64,000 bases of DNA from Bacteroidales bacterium (lineage in GTDB: Bacteria; Bacteroidota; Bacteroidia; Bacteroidales; UBA4181). The notes below the pieces were generated by a model. It worked only from the letters and a program-made list of their open reading frames with translations. It was not told where the DNA came from and did not search any database. The stretch covers positions 1-64,000 of the forward strand of contig JAISOY010000041.1 in assembly GCA_031275285.1 (NCBI GenBank), written 5' to 3'. Below are positions 1 to 7,265 of this stretch, in pieces (position 1 is the stretch's first letter; each line of letters opens with the position of its first letter). A program made the translations under genes and the position numbers.

Positions 1-261
1 GCCTCCGCCCTGATAGAATTAAGTGGATATGTAGACCAGCCAGAATCAGGGAACTACTTACAGGTAGCAGAGAAGCAGATCCGGACACTATCATCCCCTG
101 ATTATTTTGCCGGGGCCGGTACCAACGGTAACTTCCTCCTGAAACATTCTGTCGGTTCATTGCCGCATAATTCGGAAGTGGATGTCCCGCTTTCTTATGC
201 CGATTATTATTATGTAGAGGCTTTATTGCGTATGAAAAACCGGTTACAATCTAAATTGTAA
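1..261 (+). CDS. GH88 unsaturated glucuronyl hydrolase, C-terminal fragment
   Basis: This is the last 86 codons of a gene that begins before the window. The translated tail has the features of the glycoside hydrolase family 88 C-terminus: a KHSVG stretch, then PHNSEVDVPLSYADYYYVEALLR. In this family such enzymes remove the unsaturated uronic acid left by polysaccharide lyases, which fits a glycan-degrading Bacteroidales. The catalytic Asp residues of the family lie upstream and cannot be seen. The stop is 3 nt before the next gene, so the two may be co-transcribed, although their functions are not obviously linked. Confidence 0.85.
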   Translation, partial: ASALIELSGYVDQPESGNYLQVAEKQIRTLSSPDYFAGAGTNGNFLLKHSVGSLPHNSEVDVPLSYADYYYVEALLRMKNRLQSKL

Positions 262-264
262 TAT

Positions 265-1269
265 ATGAATATGAAAGAATGGATGGGACAGGTTCTGACG
301 CAAAAAGAACGGCTTGCTATCCCTATTATGACCCATCCCGGGATTGAACTGATTGGGAAATCAGTCCGTGAAGCCGTTATTGATGGAAAAGTACATTTTG
401 AAGCCATACAGGCATTAAATGAAAAATATCCATCTGCAGCATGTACGGTTATTATGGACCTGACTGTGGAAGCCGAAGCTTTCGGTGCGGAAATTATTTT
501 CCCGGAAGATGAGATACCGACTGTTTCCGGGAGATTGCTGGACGGACTGGATCCTGTCAAGAAAATGAATATTCCGGGGATGGATCGCGGAAGGTTGCCG
601 CAATATTTGTTGGCCAACAGGCTTGCAGCAGAGAGTATTTCGGATAAACCGGTATTCGGAGGATGTATAGGTCCGTTCTCATTGGCCGGAAGATTATATG
701 ATATGTCTGAAATGATGATGGCCTGTTATTGCGAACCGGAAACTGCAAAAGCGCTTCTTTCAAAATGTTCCTCATTCCTGACAGATTATTGTCTGGAAAT
801 AAAGAAACAGGGAGTGAACGGGGTCATCATTGCAGAACCTGCCGCAGGTCTGCTTTCGGTAGAAGGATGTGACGAGTTTTCATCGCAATACATCATACCC
901 ATAATTAAAGCGGTTCAGGATGACAGTTTTATCGTTGTATTGCATAATTGCGGAAATACGGGGCATTGTACTTCAGCTATGCTCAATACCGGGGCTAATG
1001 CCTATCATTTCGGAAATATGATCGATATGTGTGATGTTTTAAGAGAATGTCCTTCTGATGTATTGGTTATGGGGAATATAGACCCTGTAGGAGTATTCCG
1101 TAGTGCAACTTCCGGACAGGTAGAACAGTCTGTTAAGGAGTTATTGGATGCAACTTCCTCCTACGCAAATTTTATATTATCTTCCGGTTGCGATATCCCG
1201 CCACATACTCCCCTTTCCAATATAGCGGCTTTTTATAAGGCTTTGGAGGAATACAATATCCGGGGTTGA
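265..1269 (+). CDS. Uroporphyrinogen decarboxylase-family (MtaA/CmuA-like) methyltransferase
   Basis: A 334-residue protein of the URO-D fold family. It has the features of the methylcobamide:coenzyme M-type branch rather than haem-pathway HemE: a putative zinc site with His227-x-Cys229 in HNCGNTGH and a late cysteine at residue 309 in SSGCDIPPHTP. Members of this branch move methyl groups to or from a corrinoid protein. The next gene, 4 nt downstream, resembles the methionine synthase reactivation domain, which supports a corrinoid role. No corrinoid-binding protein is encoded nearby, so the methyl donor and acceptor are unknown. A second in-frame ATG lies 6 nt into the gene and could be the real start. 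Confidence 0.85.
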   Translation: MNMKEWMGQVLTQKERLAIPIMTHPGIELIGKSVREAVIDGKVHFEAIQALNEKYPSAACTVIMDLTVEAEAFGAEIIFPEDEIPTVSGRLLDGLDPVKKMNIPGMDRGRLPQYLLANRLAAESISDKPVFGGCIGPFSLAGRLYDMSEMMMACYCEPETAKALLSKCSSFLTDYCLEIKKQGVNGVIIAEPAAGLLSVEGCDEFSSQYIIPIIKAVQDDSFIVVLHNCGNTGHCTSAMLNTGANAYHFGNMIDMCDVLRECPSDVLVMGNIDPVGVFRSATSGQVEQSVKELLDATSSYANFILSSGCDIPPHTPLSNIAAFYKALEEYNIRG

Positions 1270-1273
1270 AATC

Positions 1274-1966
1274 ATGGAATATCCCTTCATCGTTACTCAA
1301 AATTGTTCATGTAGTGATCTGGAAATAAATATGGATGACCTGTATCTTTTATTAGGGTACGGGAATAATCAACCGGATGGATTGATACTGGATATGATCA
1401 GACAGGTCTTATCCGAATTGTCAACCTTCTGTAAACCGATGTTTGGCTATTGTATCTTTAGCAGTTCCGGGAAGGAAAAAGACCATATCCGCATCGGAAA
1501 TGCAAAACTCCGGACAGGACGTATTGTTACATCTTCATTACGGGAATCTGAAAAAATTGCTGTATTTACCGCAACAATAGGCAAGGGATTTGATCAGTGG
1601 AATAAGTTGATGAAAGAAAAAAAGGATATGATGAACCTTTATCTGGCTGATTGCCTTGGTTCTGTACTTGTCGAAGCATGTGTATCAAAGATGATGCTTC
1701 AATTAGAGGCGGATATGATGAGGTATGATATGAAGATCAGCAATAATTATAGTCCCGGGTACTGCAACTGGCCGCTCACGGATCAAAAAGAACTGTTTTC
1801 ACTGGTCCCTGAAAAGTTTTGTGGTATCACCCTTACTGACTCATGCCTAATGCAACCCATAAAATCCGTGAGCGGGATTGTGGGAATTGGCAGTCAGATG
1901 GTAAAACGTCCTTATGGTTGTGCTATCTGTGATATGACGGAATGTATCAGGAAAAAATATTCATAG
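1274..1966 (+). CDS. MetH activation-domain-like protein
   Basis: A 230-residue protein resembling the AdoMet-binding reactivation domain of B12-dependent methionine synthase, but as a stand-alone polypeptide. The signature is YSPGYCNWPLTDQ at about residues 159-171, which matches the RxSPGYP-type AdoMet-binding motif with substitutions. The C-terminus carries a compact cysteine cluster, Cys216-x2-Cys219-x4-Cys224, suited to binding a metal or a cluster. Stand-alone forms are known to accompany corrinoid methyltransferases. The gene sits 4 nt after the URO-D-like gene, so the two almost certainly form one operon. The cysteine cluster's role is inferred, not known. Confidence 0.75.
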   Translation: MEYPFIVTQNCSCSDLEINMDDLYLLLGYGNNQPDGLILDMIRQVLSELSTFCKPMFGYCIFSSSGKEKDHIRIGNAKLRTGRIVTSSLRESEKIAVFTATIGKGFDQWNKLMKEKKDMMNLYLADCLGSVLVEACVSKMMLQLEADMMRYDMKISNNYSPGYCNWPLTDQKELFSLVPEKFCGITLTDSCLMQPIKSVSGIVGIGSQMVKRPYGCAICDMTECIRKKYS

Positions 1967-2058
1967 TTTCTATCCGGGATAACTACACTGAATGAGCGTA
2001 CAATTTGAGATGTGGCTTATTCAATCTGTTGGATGGTAAATTTGCTATTCCCGGGTCA

Positions 2059-2089
2059 TTGCATATTTTACAAAAAACATGTAGGTTTG
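2059..2089 (+). promoter_or_regulatory. Bacteroidetes-type promoter for carboxynorspermidine dehydrogenase
   Basis: TTG at 2059-2061, a 20-nt spacer and TAGGTTTG at 2082-2089 match the Bacteroidetes -33/-7 consensus (TTG, TAnnTTTG). The predicted transcription start near 2095 helps choose the downstream GTG as the start of the next gene. Confidence 0.75.
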
Positions 2090-2120
2090 CATTTGTTTGT
2101 TGACCATAAAAAATAAAAAA

Positions 2121-3320
2121 GTGAGTAAGGTATTGATTATCGGAGCTGGCGGTGTAGGTACCGTTGTAGCTCATAAAGTAGCTTCTGTTCCTGAAGTTTT
2201 CAGCGAAATAATGCTGGCCAGCCGTACCAAATCGAAGTGTGATGCTATTGCTGCTGCTATTGGCGGCAACCGCATTAAAACAGCACAGGTAGATGCTGAT
2301 CATGTGCCGGAATTGGTGGCGCTTATCCGAAGTTTTCAGCCGGACCTGGTGATTAATGTGGCTTTACCATATCAGGACCTGACCATTATGGATGCTTGTC
2401 TTGAAACTGGGGTCAGCTATTTGGATACAGCCAACTACGAGCCTAAAGAGGAAGCCAAATTTGAATATAAATGGCAATGGGCTTATCAGGACCGGTTTAA
2501 AAATGCGGGCTTAACGGCTATCCTGGGCTGTGGTTTTGACCCCGGAGTAACCAGCATATTCACTGCTTATGCTGCCAAACATTATTTCGATGAAATACAA
2601 TATCTGGACATTGTCGATTGCAATGCCGGTGATCATGGCCATCCGTTTGCCACTAATTTTAATCCCGAGATCAATATCCGGGAAGTGACCCAAAAAGGAA
2701 AATACTGGGAAAACGGAAAGTGGGTATATACCGAACCTCATGAGATCCACCAGCCTTTGAACTATCCTGACATAGGACCCAAAGAATCTTACCTGATCTA
2801 TCATGAAGAACTCGAATCTTTGGTGAAAAACTATCCGACTCTGAAACGTGCCCGTTTTTGGATGACCTTTGGACAGGAATACCTGACACATCTAAGGGTA
2901 ATACAAAATATCGGAATGGCGGGCATTGAGCCGGTGAACTATCAGGGAATGGAAATCGTTCCAATACAATTCCTTAAAGCAGTGCTGCCCAATCCAGGTG
3001 ATCTGGGAGAAAACTATACCGGATGGACCTCTATTGGCTGCCGTATCCGGGGAATAAAAGACGGGAAAGAACGTACCTACTATATATACAATAATTGCAG
3101 TCACGAAGCGGCATACAAAGAAACAGGAACACAGGCCGTCAGCTATACTACTGGCGTTCCGGCCATGATCGGTGCGATGATGTACCTGAAGGGCCTCTGG
3201 AAAAAACCGGGTGTGCAGAATGTAGAAGAGTTTGATCCGGATCCGTTCATGGAGCAACTAAATCTGCATGGCCTGCCCTGGCACGAGTTGCACGATGTTG
3301 ACCTGGAGTTGCCTAAGTAA
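2121..3320 (+). CDS. Carboxynorspermidine dehydrogenase (saccharopine dehydrogenase-like)
   Basis: A 399-residue NADPH-dependent enzyme that condenses aspartate semialdehyde with a diamine to give carboxynorspermidine or carboxyspermidine. This is the first step of the alternative spermidine route used by many Bacteroidetes. The N-terminus shows the Rossmann motif GAGGVGTVVAHK followed by the conserved IMLASRTKSKCD. The GTG at 2121 is preferred over an upstream TTG at 2097: the protein then begins MSKVLIIGAGG like its relatives, and the upstream TTG lies at the predicted transcription start. The partner decarboxylase is not in this window. A GntR regulator follows after 2 nt. Confidence 0.9.
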   Translation: MSKVLIIGAGGVGTVVAHKVASVPEVFSEIMLASRTKSKCDAIAAAIGGNRIKTAQVDADHVPELVALIRSFQPDLVINVALPYQDLTIMDACLETGVSYLDTANYEPKEEAKFEYKWQWAYQDRFKNAGLTAILGCGFDPGVTSIFTAYAAKHYFDEIQYLDIVDCNAGDHGHPFATNFNPEINIREVTQKGKYWENGKWVYTEPHEIHQPLNYPDIGPKESYLIYHEELESLVKNYPTLKRARFWMTFGQEYLTHLRVIQNIGMAGIEPVNYQGMEIVPIQFLKAVLPNPGDLGENYTGWTSIGCRIRGIKDGKERTYYIYNNCSHEAAYKETGTQAVSYTTGVPAMIGAMMYLKGLWKKPGVQNVEEFDPDPFMEQLNLHGLPWHELHDVDLELPK

Positions 3321-3322
3321 TT

Positions 3323-4027
3323 ATGAGTACGCCCCGCTATAGGCTGGTATATAATTTATTACGAAAACAGATACTCGATGAGGTGTTTGCTGAAGGTGAT
3401 TTGTTGCCTTCGGAGAATGAATTATGTGCACAGCATGGAGTAACCAGACCGACTATCCGGCATGCACTGGATGCATTGGTCAATGACGGATTGATCATCA
3501 AGCACAAAGGGAAGGGGAGCATTGTCCGCCGCCGGCCTAATGCAGTGGGAATATTATCTATTTCGGGGATCACTACCGCATTGGGTAAACATAATGTACA
3601 GACAAAGATCATTGGTAAGCCACACGTTGCCCCATGGCCCGTACGGTTTCCCTATGAATTGAATGAAACCGAGCTGAAAGCAGGATGTATCTGTATGGAA
3701 CGTGTACGACGTGTCAATGAGAAAGATATATTCTATGAGCAGACCTATCTTCCTGCAGCATATTTTCCACGGTTTTCATTACGAAACATGCATAACCGCT
3801 CATTATTCGATATATTGCGGAAGGGATATGATGTCGAGATAAAAGGAGGGGAACAATTGATCCGTTCCATCCCTGCAGATGATCGGCTAAGTACATATTT
3901 CAACATTCAACAGGGACATCCGGTATTGTATCTGGAACGTAAGTTTGTGATCAATATTCCCGATGTACATATCTATTCTTTGCTGTATTGTAATACAGAA
4001 GAGTTTGCTCTTTACGGGACTTTCTAA
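3323..4027 (+). CDS. GntR-family regulator with UTRA domain (HutC-like)
   Basis: A 234-residue transcription regulator. Residues about 5-70 form a winged helix-turn-helix with the typical GntR signature LLPSENELCAQHGVTRPTIR. Residues about 90-230 form a UTRA ligand-binding domain ending in VLYLERKFV. HutC-type members bind small effectors such as sugars, amino acids or their derivatives. The start is only 2 nt after the carboxynorspermidine dehydrogenase stop, so the two are translated from one mRNA. That suggests, without proving, that the regulator senses a polyamine-related metabolite or that the arrangement is autoregulatory. Confidence 0.9.
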   Translation: MSTPRYRLVYNLLRKQILDEVFAEGDLLPSENELCAQHGVTRPTIRHALDALVNDGLIIKHKGKGSIVRRRPNAVGILSISGITTALGKHNVQTKIIGKPHVAPWPVRFPYELNETELKAGCICMERVRRVNEKDIFYEQTYLPAAYFPRFSLRNMHNRSLFDILRKGYDVEIKGGEQLIRSIPADDRLSTYFNIQQGHPVLYLERKFVINIPDVHIYSLLYCNTEEFALYGTF

Positions 4028-4056
4028 ATATCTTGTTAAAAAATAACCGGAATATT

Positions 4057-4086
4057 TTGTATTCAGGAAAATTAGTAATTACTTTG
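4057..4086 (+). promoter_or_regulatory. Promoter of the membrane protein / CreD cluster
   Basis: TTG at 4057-4059, a 19-nt spacer and TTACTTTG at 4079-4086, one base off the TAnnTTTG consensus. The -7 element overlaps the putative operator at 4081-4097, an arrangement that suits repression. Confidence 0.6.
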
Positions 4087-4097
4087 CATTTAAAAGT
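4081..4097. promoter_or_regulatory. Putative operator, copy 1 (ACTTTGCATTTAAAAGT)
   Basis: This 17-bp imperfect palindrome matches 15 of 17 positions of the perfect palindrome at 5049-5065. It lies 8 nt upstream of the start codon at 4106 and overlaps the -7 promoter element. A 14-bp perfect palindrome, TAAAAGTACTTTTA, overlaps its right half at 4091-4104. The winged-helix protein encoded at 4732-5028 is the obvious candidate ligand; that link is inferred. Confidence 0.55.
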
Positions 4098-4105
4098 ACT
4101 TTTAT

Positions 4106-4735
4106 ATGAGTTCAAATATCGAAGACCTTAAGCACATCCGGAACATGATGGAACGGTCATCCAAGTTTCTGTCATTAAGTGGAATATCCGGCATATCGGC
4201 AGGTGTTATCGCCCTGATCGGGGCTGCAGTAGCTTATTTTGTCCTGTTTCGTCAGGGAGCAGTAAAATATGACGAGCATATGCGGGCATTGGGTAGCGGA
4301 TCGACTGTTGGTATCAGGATGCAGATGGCATTACTGGCCATGATCGTCCTTTTTTGTGCGGTTTGTACCGCCTGGTATTTTTCGTCCAGAAAAGCCAGGA
4401 AAGCCGGGTTTAAACTTTGGACATCCACTGCGAAAAGGACTTTGTACCACTTCCTTATTCCATTGTTTACCGGTGGTATTTTTTGTATCGCACTTGCAGT
4501 GAACAATAATATTCATCTGATAGCTTCGGCAACACTGGTGTTTTACGGATTGGCCCTGATCAATTCCGGAAAATTCACAGTAGCGGAAGTCCATTACTTA
4601 GGCATCTGTGAAATTATACTGGGTCTTTTGGCCGGTTTTTTCCTGAATTACGGATTGATCTTCTGGGTGGTTGGTTTCGGGGTGATGCATATTGTATACG
4701 GGCTTCGAATGTATTATAAATATGACCGGAAATGA
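4106..4735 (+). CDS. Integral membrane protein of unknown function
   Basis: A 209-residue protein with about six hydrophobic segments. A short charged N-terminus (residues 1-20, DLKHIRNMMERSS) faces the first membrane helix. A soluble loop at about residues 50-70 separates the first two helices, and the C-terminus is basic. No enzymatic motif is visible. Its last 4 nt overlap the start of the winged-helix regulator gene (ATGA), so the two are translationally coupled. Similar membrane protein plus winged-helix pairs occur beside creD in Bacteroidetes, so it may sense an envelope state. I cannot assign a function. Confidence 0.8.
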   Translation: MSSNIEDLKHIRNMMERSSKFLSLSGISGISAGVIALIGAAVAYFVLFRQGAVKYDEHMRALGSGSTVGIRMQMALLAMIVLFCAVCTAWYFSSRKARKAGFKLWTSTAKRTLYHFLIPLFTGGIFCIALAVNNNIHLIASATLVFYGLALINSGKFTVAEVHYLGICEIILGLLAGFFLNYGLIFWVVGFGVMHIVYGLRMYYKYDRK

Positions 4736-5028
4736 AAAATATTATTTCCGGTTTAAATAAGCTGTTTGACAGCCGGATCAAGTTGGGGATCATGGCTGCC
4801 TTATCCGTGAACGATGGAGTTGATTTCAACACACTGAAAGAAATACTTGAGATCACGGATGGAAACCTGGCCAGTCATCTAAAGGCGCTGGAAAAGCATG
4901 GATTGATTTCCGTGCAGAAACAGTTTGTCGGGCGAAAGCCCAACACCACTTATTCTATCACAGCTTTAGGTAAGGCTACGTTTCAGGAGCACCTGAACGC
5001 ATTGGAAAAATTAATTCGTCCATTATAA
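4732..5028 (+). CDS. Winged-helix transcriptional regulator
   Basis: A 98-residue single-domain DNA-binding protein. It has the layout of the stand-alone winged-helix family related to ArsR, MarR and PadR: helix LFDSRIKLGIMAALS, recognition region TDGNLASHLKALEKHGLI, and a wing with KQFVGRKPNTTYSITALGK. It lacks a separate ligand domain, so control probably comes through dimerisation or the membrane partner encoded just upstream, with which it overlaps by 4 nt. Two near-identical palindromes flank the gene pair, in front of the membrane protein and in front of creD, and are likely binding sites. Confidence 0.88.
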   Translation: MKNIISGLNKLFDSRIKLGIMAALSVNDGVDFNTLKEILEITDGNLASHLKALEKHGLISVQKQFVGRKPNTTYSITALGKATFQEHLNALEKLIRPL

Positions 5029-5048
5029 TTATATTTTTTTATCTAAAG

Positions 5049-5065
5049 ACTTTGAATTTCAAAGT
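5049..5065. promoter_or_regulatory. Putative operator, copy 2 (ACTTTGAATTTCAAAGT)
   Basis: A perfect 8+1+8 palindrome located 27 nt upstream of the creD start codon. It shares 15 of 17 bases with the sequence at 4081-4097. Its position between the winged-helix gene and creD suggests a binding site for that regulator and an internal, separately controlled promoter. Confidence 0.6.
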
Positions 5066-5092
5066 TCTTTTAAATTTATAAATAATAGTATC

Positions 5093-6427
5093 ATGAAAAA
5101 CAATCAGTCAATCTGGACAAAGATGGCCAACAGCGCCACAGTTAAAGCAATCATCATCGGGGTCTTGATCCTCCTGATGTTCATCCCGATCAATATGATC
5201 AGAAGTTTAATCTACGAACGGGAACATTCGAGTAAATCGGTAGGCCATGAAATCAGTTCAAAGTGGGGTAACCAGCAGACATTGACCGGGCCGGTGATCG
5301 TTGTTCCGTTCAAGTACAACAGGATGGACAATCATGTATTGAAGGAAGTAAATGACCTGGCTTATTTCCTGCCTGAAGACCTGGATATTGAGACAAGGCT
5401 GGATCCTGAGATACTTTACCGGAGTATTTATAAGATGGTGGTATATCAGTCGGATATAAAAGTCAACGGGAGTTTCACACAACCGGATTTTAATGATCTG
5501 GGGATCACACCCACTTCCATTGACTGGGAAAATGCTTTCATCAGTATTGGTATTTCCGATATGCGGGGCATCCGCAGCAGCATTATTTTTGATTGGAACG
5601 GGACCGGCAGGGAAGTAAACCCCGGAAGCAGTAATCATCTGATTAAATCAGGCGTGAATGTGAAGATTCCGCTTTCTTCGTCAGCACCTAAGGATACTAA
5701 ATATACATTCAAGTTTGATATTGTCCTTAATGGTAGCCAGGGTATATTTTTCACGCCGGTAGGAAAAACAACCCACCTGTCAATGACATCGAAGTGGAAC
5801 TCTCCCAAATTTGACGGGGCGTTCATCCCTGAAAAACGGACTATCGCTCCCCAGGGATTCACCGCTGAATGGAATGTATACAACTATAACCGTAATTTTC
5901 CACAGATGTGGGCAGGTAATGAGTATGACCTGGACGCCTCTGAATTTGGCGCGTATCTGCTTATTCCGGTAGATCATTACCAGAAATCGGAACGCTCTGT
6001 GAAATATGCCATCATGTTTATCGCGCTGACCTTCCTGGTGTTTTTTCTTGTCGAACTGATCAGCCGTAAACGGATTCATCCGTTACAGTACCTGCTGGTA
6101 AGCATTGGATTGATCTTATTCTATAGTTTGCTACTGGCACTTTCAGAGCACATGAACTTTAATCTGGCCTATCTTCTGTCGGCTTTATCCATCATTCTTC
6201 TGATTACCGGTTACTCATGGTCTATTTTCAGGACGAAGAAACAAACTGCATTGATGGGTATCTTCCTTACAGCTTTGTATATATTCCTATACACTATATT
6301 ACAACTGGAAGATCTGGCATTGCTGATCGGCAGTGTGGGATTATTTATCGCCCTGGCAGTGGTAATGTATATCTCGCGTAAGATAGACTGGTACCGGAAT
6401 CAATCGGAAGATGAACCCATATCCTGA
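5093..6427 (+). CDS. creD: CreD family inner membrane protein
   Basis: A 444-residue protein of the CreD (cell envelope integrity) family. An N-terminal membrane helix at about residues 17-37 is followed by a large periplasmic region of about 265 residues. The C-terminal third has several membrane helices, with the family-typical stretch VKYAIMFIALTFLVFFLVEL and then RIHPLQYLLVSIGLILFYSL. CreD is the effector of the CreBC regulon in Enterobacteria; here there is no CreBC, and a winged-helix protein takes the regulator's place. The gene is probably transcribed with the membrane protein that begins 6 nt after it. Confidence 0.9.
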   Translation: MKNNQSIWTKMANSATVKAIIIGVLILLMFIPINMIRSLIYEREHSSKSVGHEISSKWGNQQTLTGPVIVVPFKYNRMDNHVLKEVNDLAYFLPEDLDIETRLDPEILYRSIYKMVVYQSDIKVNGSFTQPDFNDLGITPTSIDWENAFISIGISDMRGIRSSIIFDWNGTGREVNPGSSNHLIKSGVNVKIPLSSSAPKDTKYTFKFDIVLNGSQGIFFTPVGKTTHLSMTSKWNSPKFDGAFIPEKRTIAPQGFTAEWNVYNYNRNFPQMWAGNEYDLDASEFGAYLLIPVDHYQKSERSVKYAIMFIALTFLVFFLVELISRKRIHPLQYLLVSIGLILFYSLLLALSEHMNFNLAYLLSALSIILLITGYSWSIFRTKKQTALMGIFLTALYIFLYTILQLEDLALLIGSVGLFIALAVVMYISRKIDWYRNQSEDEPIS

Positions 6428-6433
6428 TCATTC

Positions 6434-7141
6434 ATGATGATAAACAGGATATTGATATTTACCGGGTTGGTGATTTTATCGATGGGTATAGCAATGCTGG
6501 TCCACTCTTCTTCTCTTCAGATCTATACTGATAAAGATGAGTTTCGCAAAAATGCATATGATCCGGACCGGACCAAAAGCTTTCATAAAATTAGAAAGGA
6601 ATACCTTACCCCGAAAATTGAACTGGAGGATTATGGGATCACTTTCGTCGTGACAGGTGCATTCATTTTAATGATCTCTTTTATAGGTATTCATCGGTTA
6701 AGGACACCAAATAAGAAATGGTGGATCAAAGTCCTGGGTATTTTGGCCGCATTACTCACCAGTTTTGGATATGCCAGGTATATAATACTTGAAGCGTATA
6801 GGGGTGCTTATCCACTCTGGGGTGACAGCATTGCTATTCCCCTTGCGCTTACTCCGGTCATACTAATCATATTATCCGGCTGGGTGGCATTAAATCTAAT
6901 CGGGATTCGGGGAGATTTTAAAACGAATGTTCTTATTTTTCCTTTTAGATTTAACCATTTGAATTATTGGTATGTGATCATCTTGTTATTGACCATTATG
7001 ATGACCCTGTCAGTGATTTTTTACGGGGACTTTTGGCAAGTATTCCCCGGATTTCTATGGATCTATTTTTATACCAGTATTTTGCTCGGGAGAAGGCAGG
7101 CTAAAATGGAAAAAATAAAGATGATCGTTCCAAGTGTGTGA
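6434..7141 (+). CDS. Integral membrane protein of unknown function (creD operon)
   Basis: A 235-residue protein with about six hydrophobic segments. The first begins at the N-terminus and could be a signal anchor. A hydrophilic periplasmic stretch at about residues 28-60 contains YTDKDEFRKNAYDPDRTKSF. No known catalytic motif is visible. It starts 6 nt after creD and is followed by a strong terminator, so it is the last gene of the creD operon. Its role in the CreD system is inferred from position only. Confidence 0.75.
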   Translation: MMINRILIFTGLVILSMGIAMLVHSSSLQIYTDKDEFRKNAYDPDRTKSFHKIRKEYLTPKIELEDYGITFVVTGAFILMISFIGIHRLRTPNKKWWIKVLGILAALLTSFGYARYIILEAYRGAYPLWGDSIAIPLALTPVILIILSGWVALNLIGIRGDFKTNVLIFPFRFNHLNYWYVIILLLTIMMTLSVIFYGDFWQVFPGFLWIYFYTSILLGRRQAKMEKIKMIVPSV

Positions 7142-7158
7142 GATAATATTTATGATGC

Positions 7159-7200
7159 AAAAGAGACCGCTTTTTATAAAAAAACGGTCTCTTTTTCTAT
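7159..7200 (+). terminator. Rho-independent terminator of the creD operon
   Basis: AAAAGAGACCG at 7159-7169 pairs with CGGTCTCTTTT at 7185-7195, and more T residues follow. It lies 17 nt after the stop of the last creD-cluster gene. Confidence 0.85.
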
Positions 7201-7265
7201 CGGTCCGTGTTGAGGTTGAATAGAAATCATTATTTTTATCCGCACATAAATCTGTCTGATCATCC

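Noticed and set aside
2097-2120. Upstream TTG start for carboxynorspermidine dehydrogenase
   Set aside because: It lies at the predicted transcription start, and the GTG at 2121 gives the conserved N-terminus.
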